A stretch of DNA of 64,000 nucleotides from Nereocystis luetkeana. Its lineage: Eukaryota > Sar > Phaeophyceae > Laminariales > Laminariaceae. The stretch lies in NCBI GenBank assembly GCA_031213475.1, contig JARUPZ010000026.1, forward strand, positions 248,001 to 312,000, given 5' to 3'. This document shows, piece after piece, positions 46,341 to 56,677 of this stretch. Positions within the stretch are counted from its first letter, which is position 1. Each line of letters opens with the position of its first letter. The translations under genes were made by a program, and so were the position numbers. The notes below the pieces were generated by a model that saw nothing but the letters and a program-made list of their open reading frames with translations, was not told the DNA's origin and did no database searches.

Positions 46341-46772
46341 ACGCAAATACGGTACACCACCCGTTGAGCATCAAGGGGCGCATGCTGAAGGCAGAGAAGC
46401 TGGAGATATGAAGACCCCGCTGCACAGGTGTGTGTGACATACCTTAGCCTAAACACTTCGAGCCGCTCAGAGCCAGAAACTGCTAGCTCGTCATACGAAT
46501 CATTGGTTTCTGGCGCCGGCAAGATTCTGACCACCTCATCATTCATGCTCTTGACCAATGTACGCCAACGCCCTGAAGAGGAGACATCGCGAGGGCGTCA
46601 AGAGGACCATCCGAAAACCTTGACATTGTTCTTTGTATGGAATATATGCATGGTGTTGGGTGAAATTTTCCTTGTATGTTATAAATTGTTTTTTGGGTGA
46701 CCTGCAGAGCTCTTCAAGCGAGGAGCCTCATGCAAGAATGTTACATAGGTGCAGCCTTAATGTAGCACCCGC

Positions 46773-46995
46773 CCCCCGGTACGTGCCTCCTTTTTCGAGG
46801 CGCACACGTAGGGTAAAAAAAACTCCCACTGCTCGTCGCCGATTTTCATCGAATTCGCAACGCCCCGCCCTCCTTGCAGTTTTGACGACGGGAGAAGACT
46901 CGTACCGATTAATTGCTCGGCGCAAAATTCACCAGCCGAGCTTCGAACCCCGGCACAATTGCCAGCAGACAGTCTACCGTTTAGTCCGTGAGTAA
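46773..46995 (-). mobile_element. SINE-C (third head type), minus strand
   Basis: On the minus strand: a tRNA-like head with B-box GGGGTTCGAAGCTCGG (about 46930-46955), then GATGAAAATCGGCGACGAGCAGTGGGAG (in pieces), then GGAGGCACGTACCGGGGGG at 46773-46795. The body core equals that of SINE-A and SINE-B but the head differs from both. Confidence 0.68.
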
Positions 46996-47628
46996 ACATC
47001 CCACGGTAGAGGGGCACCTTGGTTTTTCTAGAGGCTCCTTCTTTGAGGAGCTGTACATACCCCCAGGATCAAGCAAGCAATTGTCGATTCCCGATGAGCA
47101 AGCCCATGGCCTACAGTAGGTTGGTATCAAAACGTACACCCTGGTACCTGGTATATTGCAAATACAAACGATGTAATGTACCGTACAGTACGCAGGTCTT
47201 CGGCTGAGAAGACGCATTAGCCAGAACTAGCCGCTAGTTTCGCCAAAATGTGTCACCCAGGGCCCACATATACTACTGTATACACCGGTATGCAATTATT
47301 ATATTTCGTCTACATATGTCGAGTGTTCAGCAGAAGTACCAAATATGCAGGAGTCAGCGAAACCTGTTTCTGCCATGTTTTTGACCTGGTCAGGGCGAAC
47401 AACGGATGAGCAAGTTTACGGCTTCTGAAATTGAACGCCAGCGTTTCCCCTTTATTGAGGCGTTGTGAACTAACTGCAGACGACTAATCCTATGCAATTG
47501 TGCGATTCAGCCAACATTATCATGTGAGAGAAACAAAATGTAGAGGAGTGTTTAGGCGCTCATTCGCAGGTTTGCCACCGGCTATTAGCGTATGGGCCCC
47601 CTTTCGAGACGAGGGGGGAGAGGAGGGT
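46996..47628. other. Gene-free sequence, nothing recognised
   Basis: No domain, RNA or repeat family recognised. A TACCTGGTA palindrome lies at 47145-47153. Confidence 0.5.
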
Positions 47629-48180
47629 TACACTCGATATCATGCATCGCCGTAGTCGTATCGCCATAGACCCTCGCATTCCTACAACGCCGGGATGGAG
47701 CATATCGGGTTTCCACCGATCAGGATGGAGCATATCGGGTTTCCACCGATCAGGCAGATATTGCTTGCACCAAGCGCAAAAGGCCGTGAGGTGTTCGGCG
47801 AGTCGCATGATTTGCGATCTGCATCTTACTGAGAACCGTTTGTCAGGCGAACTTGCATACGGACGACAGATTCAATGTATCTATATATATTCCGGTGTGG
47901 CCACTTCCAGAGACAGCAAGGGGGGTAGCACGAAACAGCCTAGTCGGGTGCCCTACCATAATTTTTTACGTGGTGATACGATGGTTCTTATTGTAGAGAG
48001 TGAAGGTTCCCCACTCCACACAACGATCTTACTCGATTGCCAGCTGTGACTGACGCCACCCCTCCCCCAAAAACGGCACTACCCTGGTTGGCTACTGTAG
48101 CTCACGTGACACGTAGCGACCGGCATGTTTTACAGAGTGATTGCCAACCGACGTCAACCCAACCAATATATAATACACAG
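47629..48180 (+). repeat. Dispersed repeat D1, copy 3
   Basis: Collinear with 2495-3023. It is followed directly by three GGGGGGATGC repeats (48181-48210), again a G-rich border. Its minus-strand family frame (47808 down to 47560) is uninterrupted for 82 codons and includes a 30-bp tandem duplication (DRWKPDMLHP twice). At the position where copies 1 and 2 have TGA it has TGG. Confidence 0.76.
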
Positions 48181-48210
48181 GGGGGGATGCGGGGGGATGC
48201 GGGGGGATGC

Positions 48211-49640
48211 AACGAGGTGGGGGCATCGCTACCCCGACTCATCTTCAAGCAAGCAGACTTGATTTTATGCGATAAAAATTGACTCTGATCTAATCTACTG
48301 TAGTTCCAGCGACATCCAGAACTTTGCGGCTCCGCACTTTTGCACTTCGGTTTTTGCGACTCGCAAAACGTAGTTTAGCAGGGCAGGGTTGTGCATCATG
48401 CCAACACGAAAAAACTGACGAGTGGCCGATTAAGGGCACGTTTGTTTTCGCTCTTCGTGAGGTACTATGAAATAAGAATACAAAGACGAACGTTTCAATC
48501 AGGGTGCACCCAATTTTTCAATGATCGGTTTTCGACGCATCATACACATACTACAAAGATGAGCTTCGACAAAAAAGTCTTGATATTACAGATGATCGGT
48601 TCATTCTTAAAAATATCCTCTATGGCGAGGTCATCAATATAAAATAAACCCGTCTCCGAGCTGGTGTTTTTTCGTGCCATTTATACTGCTGTAGTAGTAA
48701 TATATACCGGGTATAGGGTTAGGGTATATATATAAATTATATGGTACATATGATATATAATTTATACTTATATATATATTATATGTACTTTATATAATAT
48801 ATATATATATCCCGTCGTGTGTACGATCCTATCATCGCACACAACCACCAAATACGAGCTTCGACGAAACCATCGCCTTGATAGACGATCGGACATTCTG
48901 ACCCCGGGCACACCCTGATCCCACGCCGATATGTTCCCATTTGGTACTTCGGTTCCATCAACAAGACGCATAAATGGAAAATGCACCCCGCAGAAATTCC
49001 AATATATCTCTCTCGTGCGACGGAAAATTGTAAATTATGTATGTCCCCGCACCATCATATCCCACACAAAACGAGACAAAAAGCAATCCTCCAACTGAAA
49101 GTATGCACTTCTTCACTCTCGGGCAGCTACAGCTCCCCACAACGACCTACGACAAACCAAATCGAGTCGTTTGCTATGAATGAGGTGTGCGAAGGCGTCG
49201 GATTCACCACAGACCAGTCGAAGTCAGCCAGGAATCCCGCTTTCGCGTGTTAAGTGTGAAGTCCCGTACCTGCACACACGCGTTCCGCACCTTCTTTAAT
49301 ATCCCGCTATATCCCGCTCCCGTGCTAGGGGAAGTTATAAATCCCGTTCTCGCACGAACACGTCCCGCGGTGGCCACATCCCATACAACTAGTACAGTTT
49401 AGTCCCGGGGTCACTGAGTCCCGCGGGGTATCGTCCCGGAGTCGAAACGACGTCCTGAGGAATGCCCTGAAAATATCGATGTATTCCGTTTGTGATTGCT
49501 CGGAGGTGGTATTCTCAATATATATGTTCGCCTTTTCCAGGGACCAGCTATTATTCATATTCACATAGTACGTAAACTATGTTGGCATGTGTTGTCTTCA
49601 CATTGAATCGTCCTTCCTACCCAGCTTCATCAGCACACCC
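48211..49640. other. Gene-free; AT-rich patch and a TCCCG-rich patch
   Basis: AT-rich, TA-repeat-like sequence at about 48700-48815. From about 49255 to 49440 the pentamer TCCCG or TCCCGS recurs about ten times in 190 bp at irregular spacing. No gene is visible. Confidence 0.5.
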
Positions 49641-49641
49641 A

Positions 49642-50182
49642 GTGTTACAGCGCCGAGAGACTGTTACAGCGCGACGGCGCTACGAGGAGGATAATACGAC
49701 GTGAGACGACTGTGTTGATCAGTGTCACGCGTCGGGTCTATTTGTATGAGCAAAGGGTAAGCTTTCACAAGCTCCTGAGGCCATATCTTATAGGGGCAGG
49801 AAGGATCCCTGGCATGGGAACGCCTTCGGTTGCGTGTACAAAACCAGTAAAGCGGTATCGTAACCACCCGGTGTTTACTCAACGCCACCCAGAGACAAAA
49901 GAAAGAGCAAAGCCAAGTGATCTGTGATACCCGTCCTGTTAGCCCCACGCCCCGTGGGCACTGCTGTGCCCGTCGTGCTCGTTATCGTTCTTGCCCCTTC
50001 GTTGATCGTCGGCATCAGCGTCATTGCAACTACTGCCCTGCTGCGATTCACTCGTCAAAAGGAGCAACTCTACTCATCCTGCGAGACACGTCACGAACAA
50101 CAATACGAAAGGTTAGCCAACCTGAGACATGTGTAAGGAGCTTGTGCTTCTAGGGTCTGAGGGTTGAAGCCTCCCGTATCAC
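49642..50182 (+). repeat. Dispersed repeat D2, copy 3
   Basis: Collinear with the other two D2 copies. Here the hydrophobic frame is open over 49924-50136: a Pro/Val/Ile/Ala-rich, membrane-like stretch followed by a charged end (RQKEQLYSSCETRHEQQYER). It begins at GTG, not ATG, and the other copies are interrupted, so I do not call a gene. Confidence 0.72.
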
Positions 50183-50799
50183 CAGTGTCCGTCCTGATTC
50201 CTTATGCTACAACAGAGAGACTTATTATGTGGTCACAGACTGTGAGACAGAGAAATACCAAAATACATAAACATAATCGAGCATTCACGGGTTAAGCAAG
50301 TGAAGTGCCAGCGTACCGGGTACGAGAACAGAACAATACAAGCACATCCAAAAAAGGAACAGAAATATAAAAACTCAAATGAAAAAATTCAAATGACGCA
50401 AGATCAAAATGACTGCTCGAAGGAAAACATACGTGCTCAAAAAGGCCAGATAGCTGCTGCACGGCCGAAATGACACAAAGGAGAGGACTAAATCGGCTTA
50501 CGGACGGCGGCGAGGGAAAGGGAAAGGAAGGAAGACACATGGCGAAAAACAAGAAGAGAGAGAAAAGGGGAAAATGAAAGAGAAAATCGTAGGTGGTGAT
50601 AGTTACATGGGTGCCCGTCTCTGATGGAAAGCCGATTCAGGAATCCGGCCACATCCTCCGCTGCCTCCTTTTTATAATAGCGCTGTCAAGTGGCCGTATT
50701 GTCGCTGTCGCGCTCCCTCCCTAATGAACACTTTAACAAGAAACAAACTCAAACCACTAGAACTCGAGGGCCAGTCCAACCGATACCTATTGATAGCCT
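50183..50799. other. Gene-free sequence; LINE-end scrap at left
   Basis: CACCAGTGTCCGTCCTGATTCC...TATGTGGTCACAGA (50180-50240) matches the inverted LINE 3' end seen at 35040-35135. The rest is A-rich on the plus strand and has no recognisable feature. Confidence 0.5.
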
Positions 50800-51110
50800 T
50801 CCGAATATCATTTCGTTTCTGTCTTCGTCAATAACTGCATCAACGCGGCTGCTCTTCCCCCCCGACTCCGCTTGTCGCTGGTCTTGGCGTCCTCAGCTGC
50901 GTGGCTGCTCGGCGACTCGTCCCGGTGCCACCTCGCCATGAAACAGTCCGCCGATTCGACGACCCCCCAATGCCATGTTCCGCTTGTCTTAGCCGCCCTC
51001 GGCGTTAACATCGTCTCCACTTCGAACAGCAAATGAGGAGCTTTCCGTGGTCGTCTCGGTGGCTTGAAAAACCCCGAGGTCGTCTGCTATCAAGAAAAAC
51101 GAATGGCCAA
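50800..51110 (-). mobile_element. LINE RT C-terminal fragment, minus strand (LINE-6)
   Basis: On the minus strand: IADDLGVFQATE (cf. [11 protein letters not shown]), then LFEVETML (cf. VFGVETALW), WHWGVVESADCFMARWH (cf. [17 protein letters not shown]). These are the last ~80 residues of the LINE protein, strongly diverged. Confidence 0.7.
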
Positions 51111-51204
51111 AATTGTTTGATTCTGTGTGCAAAACATGATCTCGAAATTTGTACCAGGTACCTGGCATGTATTTGTGTCTTGTATCTAGTGGTGAAGGTC
51201 GACA

Positions 51205-52430
51205 GCATGCGGGAACAACAACAACGCCAACAACAACAACATAGACAACAGCTGCAGCAGCATCGGCAGACACTGACTCAAAGCTGCCTACAACAGCAAC
51301 AACGCGAACGACGACTGCGTACACAACAAAATCAGCATCAGGGACGATAGACGCGCGGGGTAACAGCAGCAGGAAAAGGAGCAGCAGCAGCAGCTGCTAG
51401 CAGCAGCAATGGCTGCGCCACCAAGTCGTGTTCTCGCGTGCGGGAACAGCAACAACGCCAACAACAACATAAGCAACAACAGCAGCAGCGGCGGTAGACA
51501 CCTACTACAGCAACACGACGACGACTACAGAAATAACAAATGCAGCATCAGGGGCGGTAGACCCGCGGGGTCACAGTAACAGGGAAAATAGCAGCAGCAG
51601 CAGCAGCAATGGGCTGCGCCGGGAAGTCGTGTCTCGTATCACGAACAAAAATAGCAAGGGTGGGAAACACTCAACAACAGCAGCCGCGGGAACAACAACA
51701 ACGCCATCAACAGCAACATCAAAAACAATAACAGCAGCAGCGGCGGTAGACACTGTTGCGGAAACGAACACGGGCTGTATACAACAACGGCAGTAGCAGG
51801 GGCAGTAGCGGCACAAAAGCAAATGGCAGTAGTAGGCGCAGTAGCGCATAAACAAATGGCATTATGGAAATTACTGTAGTACGTTTTTTGTCTTGGATTT
51901 ATTAATAGTGCTAAAGGTCGACTACGTACTCAACATTCCCACCAACAACATTCCAGGTAAACAACAGCAGCGACGACGACGAAGGTAGAGACACCTGTCT
52001 CGGTGTGGGAAGGAACGCAGGCATACAGAAAAACGGCAGCAGAAGCGGCAGCAGCAGCGCATACGCGTACTATATCCATATATCGGTGCTAACTCGCATA
52101 AAAAACACAATGGCAAAAACATTTTGGTTGTAGATTCAGTGCTGGAGGTCGATAACGTGCGGGAACAGCAGCAACGCCAACAACAACATAAACAACAGCA
52201 GCAGCAGAGGCGGTAGACACAGACACAAAGGTCCCTACAACAGCAACAACGCGAACGACGACTACATAAACCAACCTGAAACGAGAAAAACAGCATCAGG
52301 ATAGGTAGGCGCGCGGGGTTGCAACAGCAGGAAAAGAAGCAGCAGCAGCAGTAGCAGCTGCAAAGGGTGCTCCATCAAGTCGTGTTCTCGTATTAATACA
52401 AAAAAAATGGCAGGTAGTGTGGAAAAAACT
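51205..52430 (+). repeat. CAG/CAA-rich minisatellite, ~230-bp units
   Basis: Units contain GTCGACAGCATGCGGGAACAAC, AACAACGCCAACAACAACAT, GCAGCAGCGGCGGTAGACAC, AACAACGCGAACGACGACTAC, CAGCATCAGGGRCGGTAGRC, GCGCGGGGTAACAGCAGC and CAAGTCGTGTTCTCG. Copies begin near 51207, 51435, 51690 (partial) and 52155. Frames encode Gln/His or Cys/Leu runs interrupted by stops, so this is not a gene. Confidence 0.85.
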
Positions 52431-53335
52431 CAACAACAGCAGCCGCGGCGGTAGGCATTGGGAGCAAACTACAACAGCAACAGAGAAGCACAGAACACAA
52501 CTCACCGCCACCTCCTGTCTCGATCGTGAAGGACACGGTGCAGACGTCGATATGCCTGGCGCATAATTCACAGTCTTTGGGCCACTTCAAGATATCCCGC
52601 TGCTGGGGCAGGTGTCGCGGTCGCAGGTCGCCAAATCAACCTTGCCTCCTAAGTTCTGTCTCCAAAGCTGCGAAATGCAGCGGTTGCACTTTACAGCGGG
52701 ACTGAGCACTGACTTGGACTGGGGGGTTCTGTTCAAAACGGGCTTCCAAGATTCCCCAGAAGAGGGCGAGGCAGAGGAGCCTTGGGGAGTTTTCGTAGGT
52801 GTATTGAAGGCAGCACCATTAATAATGGCGGCTGCAGGAAAACGTGCTGTCCACTCTGTAGAAGCAGCACCACCAGGAGCAGGCGATGCCGTCTACCAGG
52901 CAGGAGCAGCACTAGCGGGAGAGGAACATCCGGTATCAGCTGAAGCAGCGAAAGCAAACGCAGCACCAGCAGGAGCGACACCAGAAGGAGCGGCACGAGT
53001 AGGAGCAACGCCAGTAGGAAGCCAGCGGTATAATACGAAGAGGCAGCACCAGCGTGACGCGAGGTGTATGCTGCCCACGTCTACATGTGTCCACGCACGC
53101 AGATAATCCAATGACCCGCGTCGTATGCCGTCTCACAGCCGGTCTTTTCACGCCAAAATCAACGATTGGCCAGCAAACTGAAAGTCCTGTTGAAACTATT
53201 CCCAAAAAAATGAAAAATCCGTCTACTCGCGAATAGTTCAAAGCTCTCGCGAATCATGGTTGACAGTCTTGCGAAAGGCTACCGAAACGCCCTCACAGCG
53301 ACCGTCCACAGAAAACGAGTTTATACTTGTATTTA
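52431..53335. other. No supported gene; Ala-coding repeats
   Basis: A plus frame over 52612-53106 becomes Ala/Gly/Pro-rich from imperfect GCAGGAGC repeats. It starts at GTG, has no known domain and ends without a conserved tail. I treat it as repeat composition, with a small chance of being a real low-complexity protein. Confidence 0.4.
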
Positions 53336-53339
53336 TATA

Positions 53340-54104
53340 GGCAGTATCTGTAATCATGGTCCGGACAATTCCAACTAATGGACCTTCGCCTAATTTTATT
53401 GTCCGGCCAATTTTGGTTAACAGACCGTCTCATCAGTCAATTCCCCGACATGTGTCCCGACAATTCCGATGAATAGATAACCTCCCAAATCCATTGTCCG
53501 GATAATGCCAAATATAAACTCCCTCCTAAATCAACCCCAACAATTCCGAGTGATAGACTAAGTCTCTCAAACCATTTGCCCCGACAATTCCAATCATTAA
53601 ACAGTCTCCAAAATCAATCATCCGGACAATTTCAACCAGTACACCGCCTTGTGAATCAATTGTCCGGGAAATCCCGCATGATAGACAATACAATAATCCG
53701 TTGTTCGGACAATTCTATGCAATAGAAAAGCTCCAAGATCACGTCTACAGACAATATCAAATACCTGGTAGCAGATAGTCTTCCAAAGTAAATATGCGTA
53801 CACTTTGAATTAACAGTGCATACGGATCAGTTGGATTGGTGAACCCGTTTTTTAATGGTTTAGAGCCGAACACATGGGCTAGACGATATCAAAATATCCT
53901 ACATATGAACATATAATACATGACCACATCCTGGACAACAGACAATAGTCAAAGTGGCAATCAATAGCTTCATATTGAAGTTGACTATTTGTTGAGGTTC
54001 CTATTTCCAGTTATTTGAAACGCGTCGAGCTCTAGCATCCAGAAAACTTCTATTAAATGACCCATGCCTGTGGTCCTATTGTCCGGGCAATTCCATTGCC
54101 ATTA
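53340..54104 (+). repeat. Palindromic satellite, ~45-bp units (left part)
   Basis: Units of 40-46 bp: ATTGTCCGGACAATTCCAAT, TAATAGACAGTCTCC, AAATCA. The core ATTGTCCGGACAAT is a perfect 14-bp palindrome. Units are diverged. A spacer (about 53810-54060, TTTTTTAATGGTTTA) follows; a related spacer is present at 63190-63290. Confidence 0.88.
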
Positions 54105-54455
54105 TACGGTCGCCCCGGTGGTTCAAATGGTTATCCTCGAATTCTACTTGTTTGAGTCCTGGGTTCGAGCCCCAGGTGGGTCGGACTTTGACTTTATTTG
54201 CAAAAATAAAAATAAAAAAGGATTCAATTGTTGAGAGCGCCTTGCAGCGTGGGTAGGCACAATTCGATGCCAGTCGACGAGGGAAGAAAAGGCTGAAATC
54301 TTCTCGCGATAAAAATGAAGGCACGTACCGTAGCGGGAAGGGGGGAGAAGAGCCTGCTATGTGACCCCGGATCTGAGTTACGAGTTGGAAGGAGAGAGAG
54401 AAGAAGACGTGCGAAGATAATGAATGGGATGAGAAAATAAATAAATAAATAAATA
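54105..54455 (+). mobile_element. SINE-A inserted in the palindromic satellite
   Basis: Full head GTCGCCCCGGTGGTTC with T-arm CTGGG/CCCAG, core GAGAGCGCCTTGCAGCG and AATGAAGGCACGTACCG, then GCTATGTGACCCCGGATC. It ends in a fresh (AAAT)n tail (about 54432-54453). It is highly similar to 40918-41225. The satellite resumes at once on its right side. Confidence 0.92.
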
Positions 54456-54803
54456 ATTGGCGGTCTCCGTAATCAATGGTCCGGACAATTCCACTTATAA
54501 GGCCTTCTTCCACATGAATTGTCCGGCCAATTCGGACTTATGGACATGGACCATCTCCTACATATATCGTCTCGACGAATCCGATTGACAGACCGCCTCC
54601 TGAATCTAGTGTCTCGACAATTGCAATTATTAGACGCCTCCCCGAATTAATCGTTCGGACAATTCCAATGAATAGACAGTCTCCCAGATCGATTGGCCCG
54701 ACAATTCCAATTCATATACAGTCTCCAAATATATTGCCCCGGAAAGTTCAATTGGCAGACCGCCTCCTAAATAAATTGTCCGGGGAATTCCTATTAATAG
54801 ACA
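54456..54803 (+). repeat. Palindromic satellite (middle part, left of the gypsy element)
   Basis: Continues the ATTGTCCGGACAAT array in plus orientation, for about eight diverged units. Its last five bases, AGACA (54799-54803), are one copy of the target duplication of the LTR element. Confidence 0.88.
54799..54803. other. Target-site duplication, left copy (AGACA)
   Basis: AGACA here and at 63047-63051 flank the two LTRs exactly. Five bases is the usual size for Ty3/gypsy integration. Confidence 0.8.
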
Positions 54804-55202
54804 TGTTACTGTCAGGTCCCCTGTACCAACATGCCACCCATATATGTGGAAGTCCCTTGGTCACACGTCACCGACTTCAAGGCGTCCGTCCCCTCAAAAG
54901 GGACTCCCGTCCCCCCACAGGGCTAACACCCCGAAGGGCTTTTGTCCTTGTCTCTTTATCCGCTTAGGGCGTAGTGCCCCCTACTATACCGCGGACCACC
55001 ATGTCGACGCAGTGAGTTGGCGGGCGGGTGTGCTTGATCACCCACCCGTGCTCACTCTCTTTTGTCTGTCCCGTCCCGTTGTCCAAGCTACACCGCTTGC
55101 CCATCCTTTTGCTTACACGTGTTGTTGCTCTCGGCGCGTATCGCCGAAGGCCGTGGTGCTCGTAACACCCGCGCAGCATATAGAAGCTCAGGCCCTACTA
55201 AG
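54804..55202 (+). repeat. 5' LTR
   Basis: 399 bp starting TGTTACTGTCAGGTCCCC and ending CCCTACTAAG. The end is set by comparison with the 3' LTR and by the AGACA duplication; the last bases are not the canonical CA, so an end a few bases earlier (CTACYA) is possible. Confidence 0.92.
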
Positions 55203-55204
55203 AT

Positions 55205-55222
55205 TGGCGTCGACGGTCTCGA
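55205..55222 (+). other. Putative primer-binding site
   Basis: TGGCGTCGACGGTCTCGA begins two bases after the LTR. The leading TGG is the complement of a tRNA CCA end. I do not assign the tRNA. Confidence 0.6.
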
Positions 55223-55382
55223 TTTATCGAACCTCTTGTCCCTGAGCTTCCACGATGCAAAACGACAACTCGAGCGGACACGAATAATCGCAAGATTCGG
55301 AGCCCAACCAAAAGACAACAACAATGACACTCCGGACTCTACCAACAACGATGCTTCCGACCAAAACGACAACAACAGCGAC

Positions 55383-56677
55383 ATGGAGGAAGAGACGCCC
55401 CGCTACGCAAACTCCGTGGCTGACTCCTGCAGCGTCGACCTCTCGTCCACGACCACGAAGCTACAACGTCTCGTGGATAGGGAGCTGGACAAGCTCATGG
55501 CGGGTGAGATCGAGCGGCTGTCCCCGCAAACGGAGCTACTGATTGAACGCCTGGTGAGCATTCTGGTTCTTTGTCGGGTGCAAACTCTGTCACCCAAGCG
55601 TCGGGTTGGTCTCCTCCTTTCCCCCCTCTGTCCTTCGCGCAAGTAGCCGCAAGCCCAAAAGTCACCGCACTCACAGCTAGCGATGTACGTAGGCTGCCCC
55701 GTCTCGATGGTAGCCCCGATGTCGACGTCGCAGTTGTGCTGTCTCAATTCCGTTTGGTTGCTGGTTTCAAAGCCAAGACTGTCCGTCCCAACGACGAACT
55801 CTACGCAGATTCACTTGCTTTCGAGTACTTGTCACTGATTTGCGATGGCCCAGTCCTGACTCAATACCAGCAACTGTCAGCCGGTGCCATCGACTGGCGT
55901 GTAGCTGGTGCTTCAAGTGAAACCTCTACTAGCACTGTCGGATCGTTCACACCCCCAGAGACGTGGGCCGAGCTCAGCTCGGCCCTCCTCGATCTACTCA
56001 TGCCTTCCAACAGTGTTGAAGAATGTGCACTCAAACTAGCTAGTTTCAAGCAAGGCGCAACCGAGTCTGTCAGCGAGTATACGCTTCGGTTCCGCTCGAT
56101 CACTCAAAGGTTTGAGTCAGCTGTCGAGCGCCGGACCCACGGTCGTACACCGTGAGCCGCGTTTTCTGTCACCCTGTTTCAACACGGTCTTATCCCGGCT
56201 ATTCAGTGCCTCCAAATGTCCGACAAGCCCGTCACTTCGCTCCGCGAAGCTGTTGACCGTGCACGTCGCCACGAAGCCGCCAGCCTTGCCGGCGGCACTG
56301 TCAGTGCCATGTCATTCATTCCGGTCCCCAACCGTGCTCCTGTCTCCCAGGCCCAGTATGCTCAACACACGTCTGGCCGCCCCACGCAGGCTCAGCGTAA
56401 TACACGCCAACCCTCCAACCCCGGCGGAGCAGGTGGATCGCGTCCTCCGAACGGCAACCGCGCTGACAAGAGCAACAGCACCGCCGGACCGCACGCCGAA
56501 AGGCCGAGGTGCGGACATCCCGGGTGCAGCAAGCCGCTCGGTCACACGACAGAGAGGTGCTACCAGCACCGCCGCGAAGAAAAGGAGGGCGGGAAGGAGG
56601 CGAAGCTTCCCTGCAACGTCAAGGGTCGAGCCGGGGAAAGCAAGCGCGACGAGTCTAGCGACAAGGAGGATCCGTGA
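55383..56677 (+). pseudogene. gag: gag of the gypsy element, broken
   Basis: Structural protein that packages the element's RNA. Starts at ATG 55383 (MEEETPRYANSV). The frame shifts near 55555, then continues (GANSVTQASGWSPPFPPLSF) through a typical gag core (PPETWAELSSALLDLLMPSN, ECALKLASFKQGATESVSEY). A TGA at 56153-56155 interrupts it. Past the stop the same frame continues as VTLFQHGLIPAIQCLQ and LREAVDRARRHEAASL, a normal gag continuation, so the stop probably replaced a TGG. The C-terminal zinc knuckle CGHPGCSKPLGHTTERC (C-x4-C-x5-H-x4-C) is near 56513-56563. It ends at 56677. Confidence 0.87.

Larger units (their letters stand above)
44155..46640 (+). mobile_element. LINE RT remnant split by a SINE and a minisatellite (LINE-5)
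   Basis: Four collinear pieces of the LINE RT: MVLARFGAPKKLLL...HEGVRARV (44187-44270); TALVTVLFSKGLTVSEDKTETMV (44907-44975, in pieces) with GSSNPE; a short LYLG-like relic near 45080; LSIKGRMLKAEKLEI (46364-46408); then an IRIIGFWRR-like relic near 46500. A SINE-B (44493-44822) and a ~1.1-kb minisatellite (45235-46340) sit between pieces. Only fragments remain. It is closest to the divergent LINE at 6.8-10.4 kb in style (DTG/EWSEG). Confidence 0.72.

Noticed and set aside
51033-52300. Poly-Gln protein gene
   Set aside because: Gln runs are broken by stops in every unit, and the same DNA gives Cys/Leu runs on the other strand. It is a CAG/CAA minisatellite.
52612-53106. 164-codon frame with Ala-rich C-terminal half
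   Set aside because: It starts at GTG and the Ala run comes from GCAGGAGC repeats on DNA next to a repeat array. No motif supports a protein.
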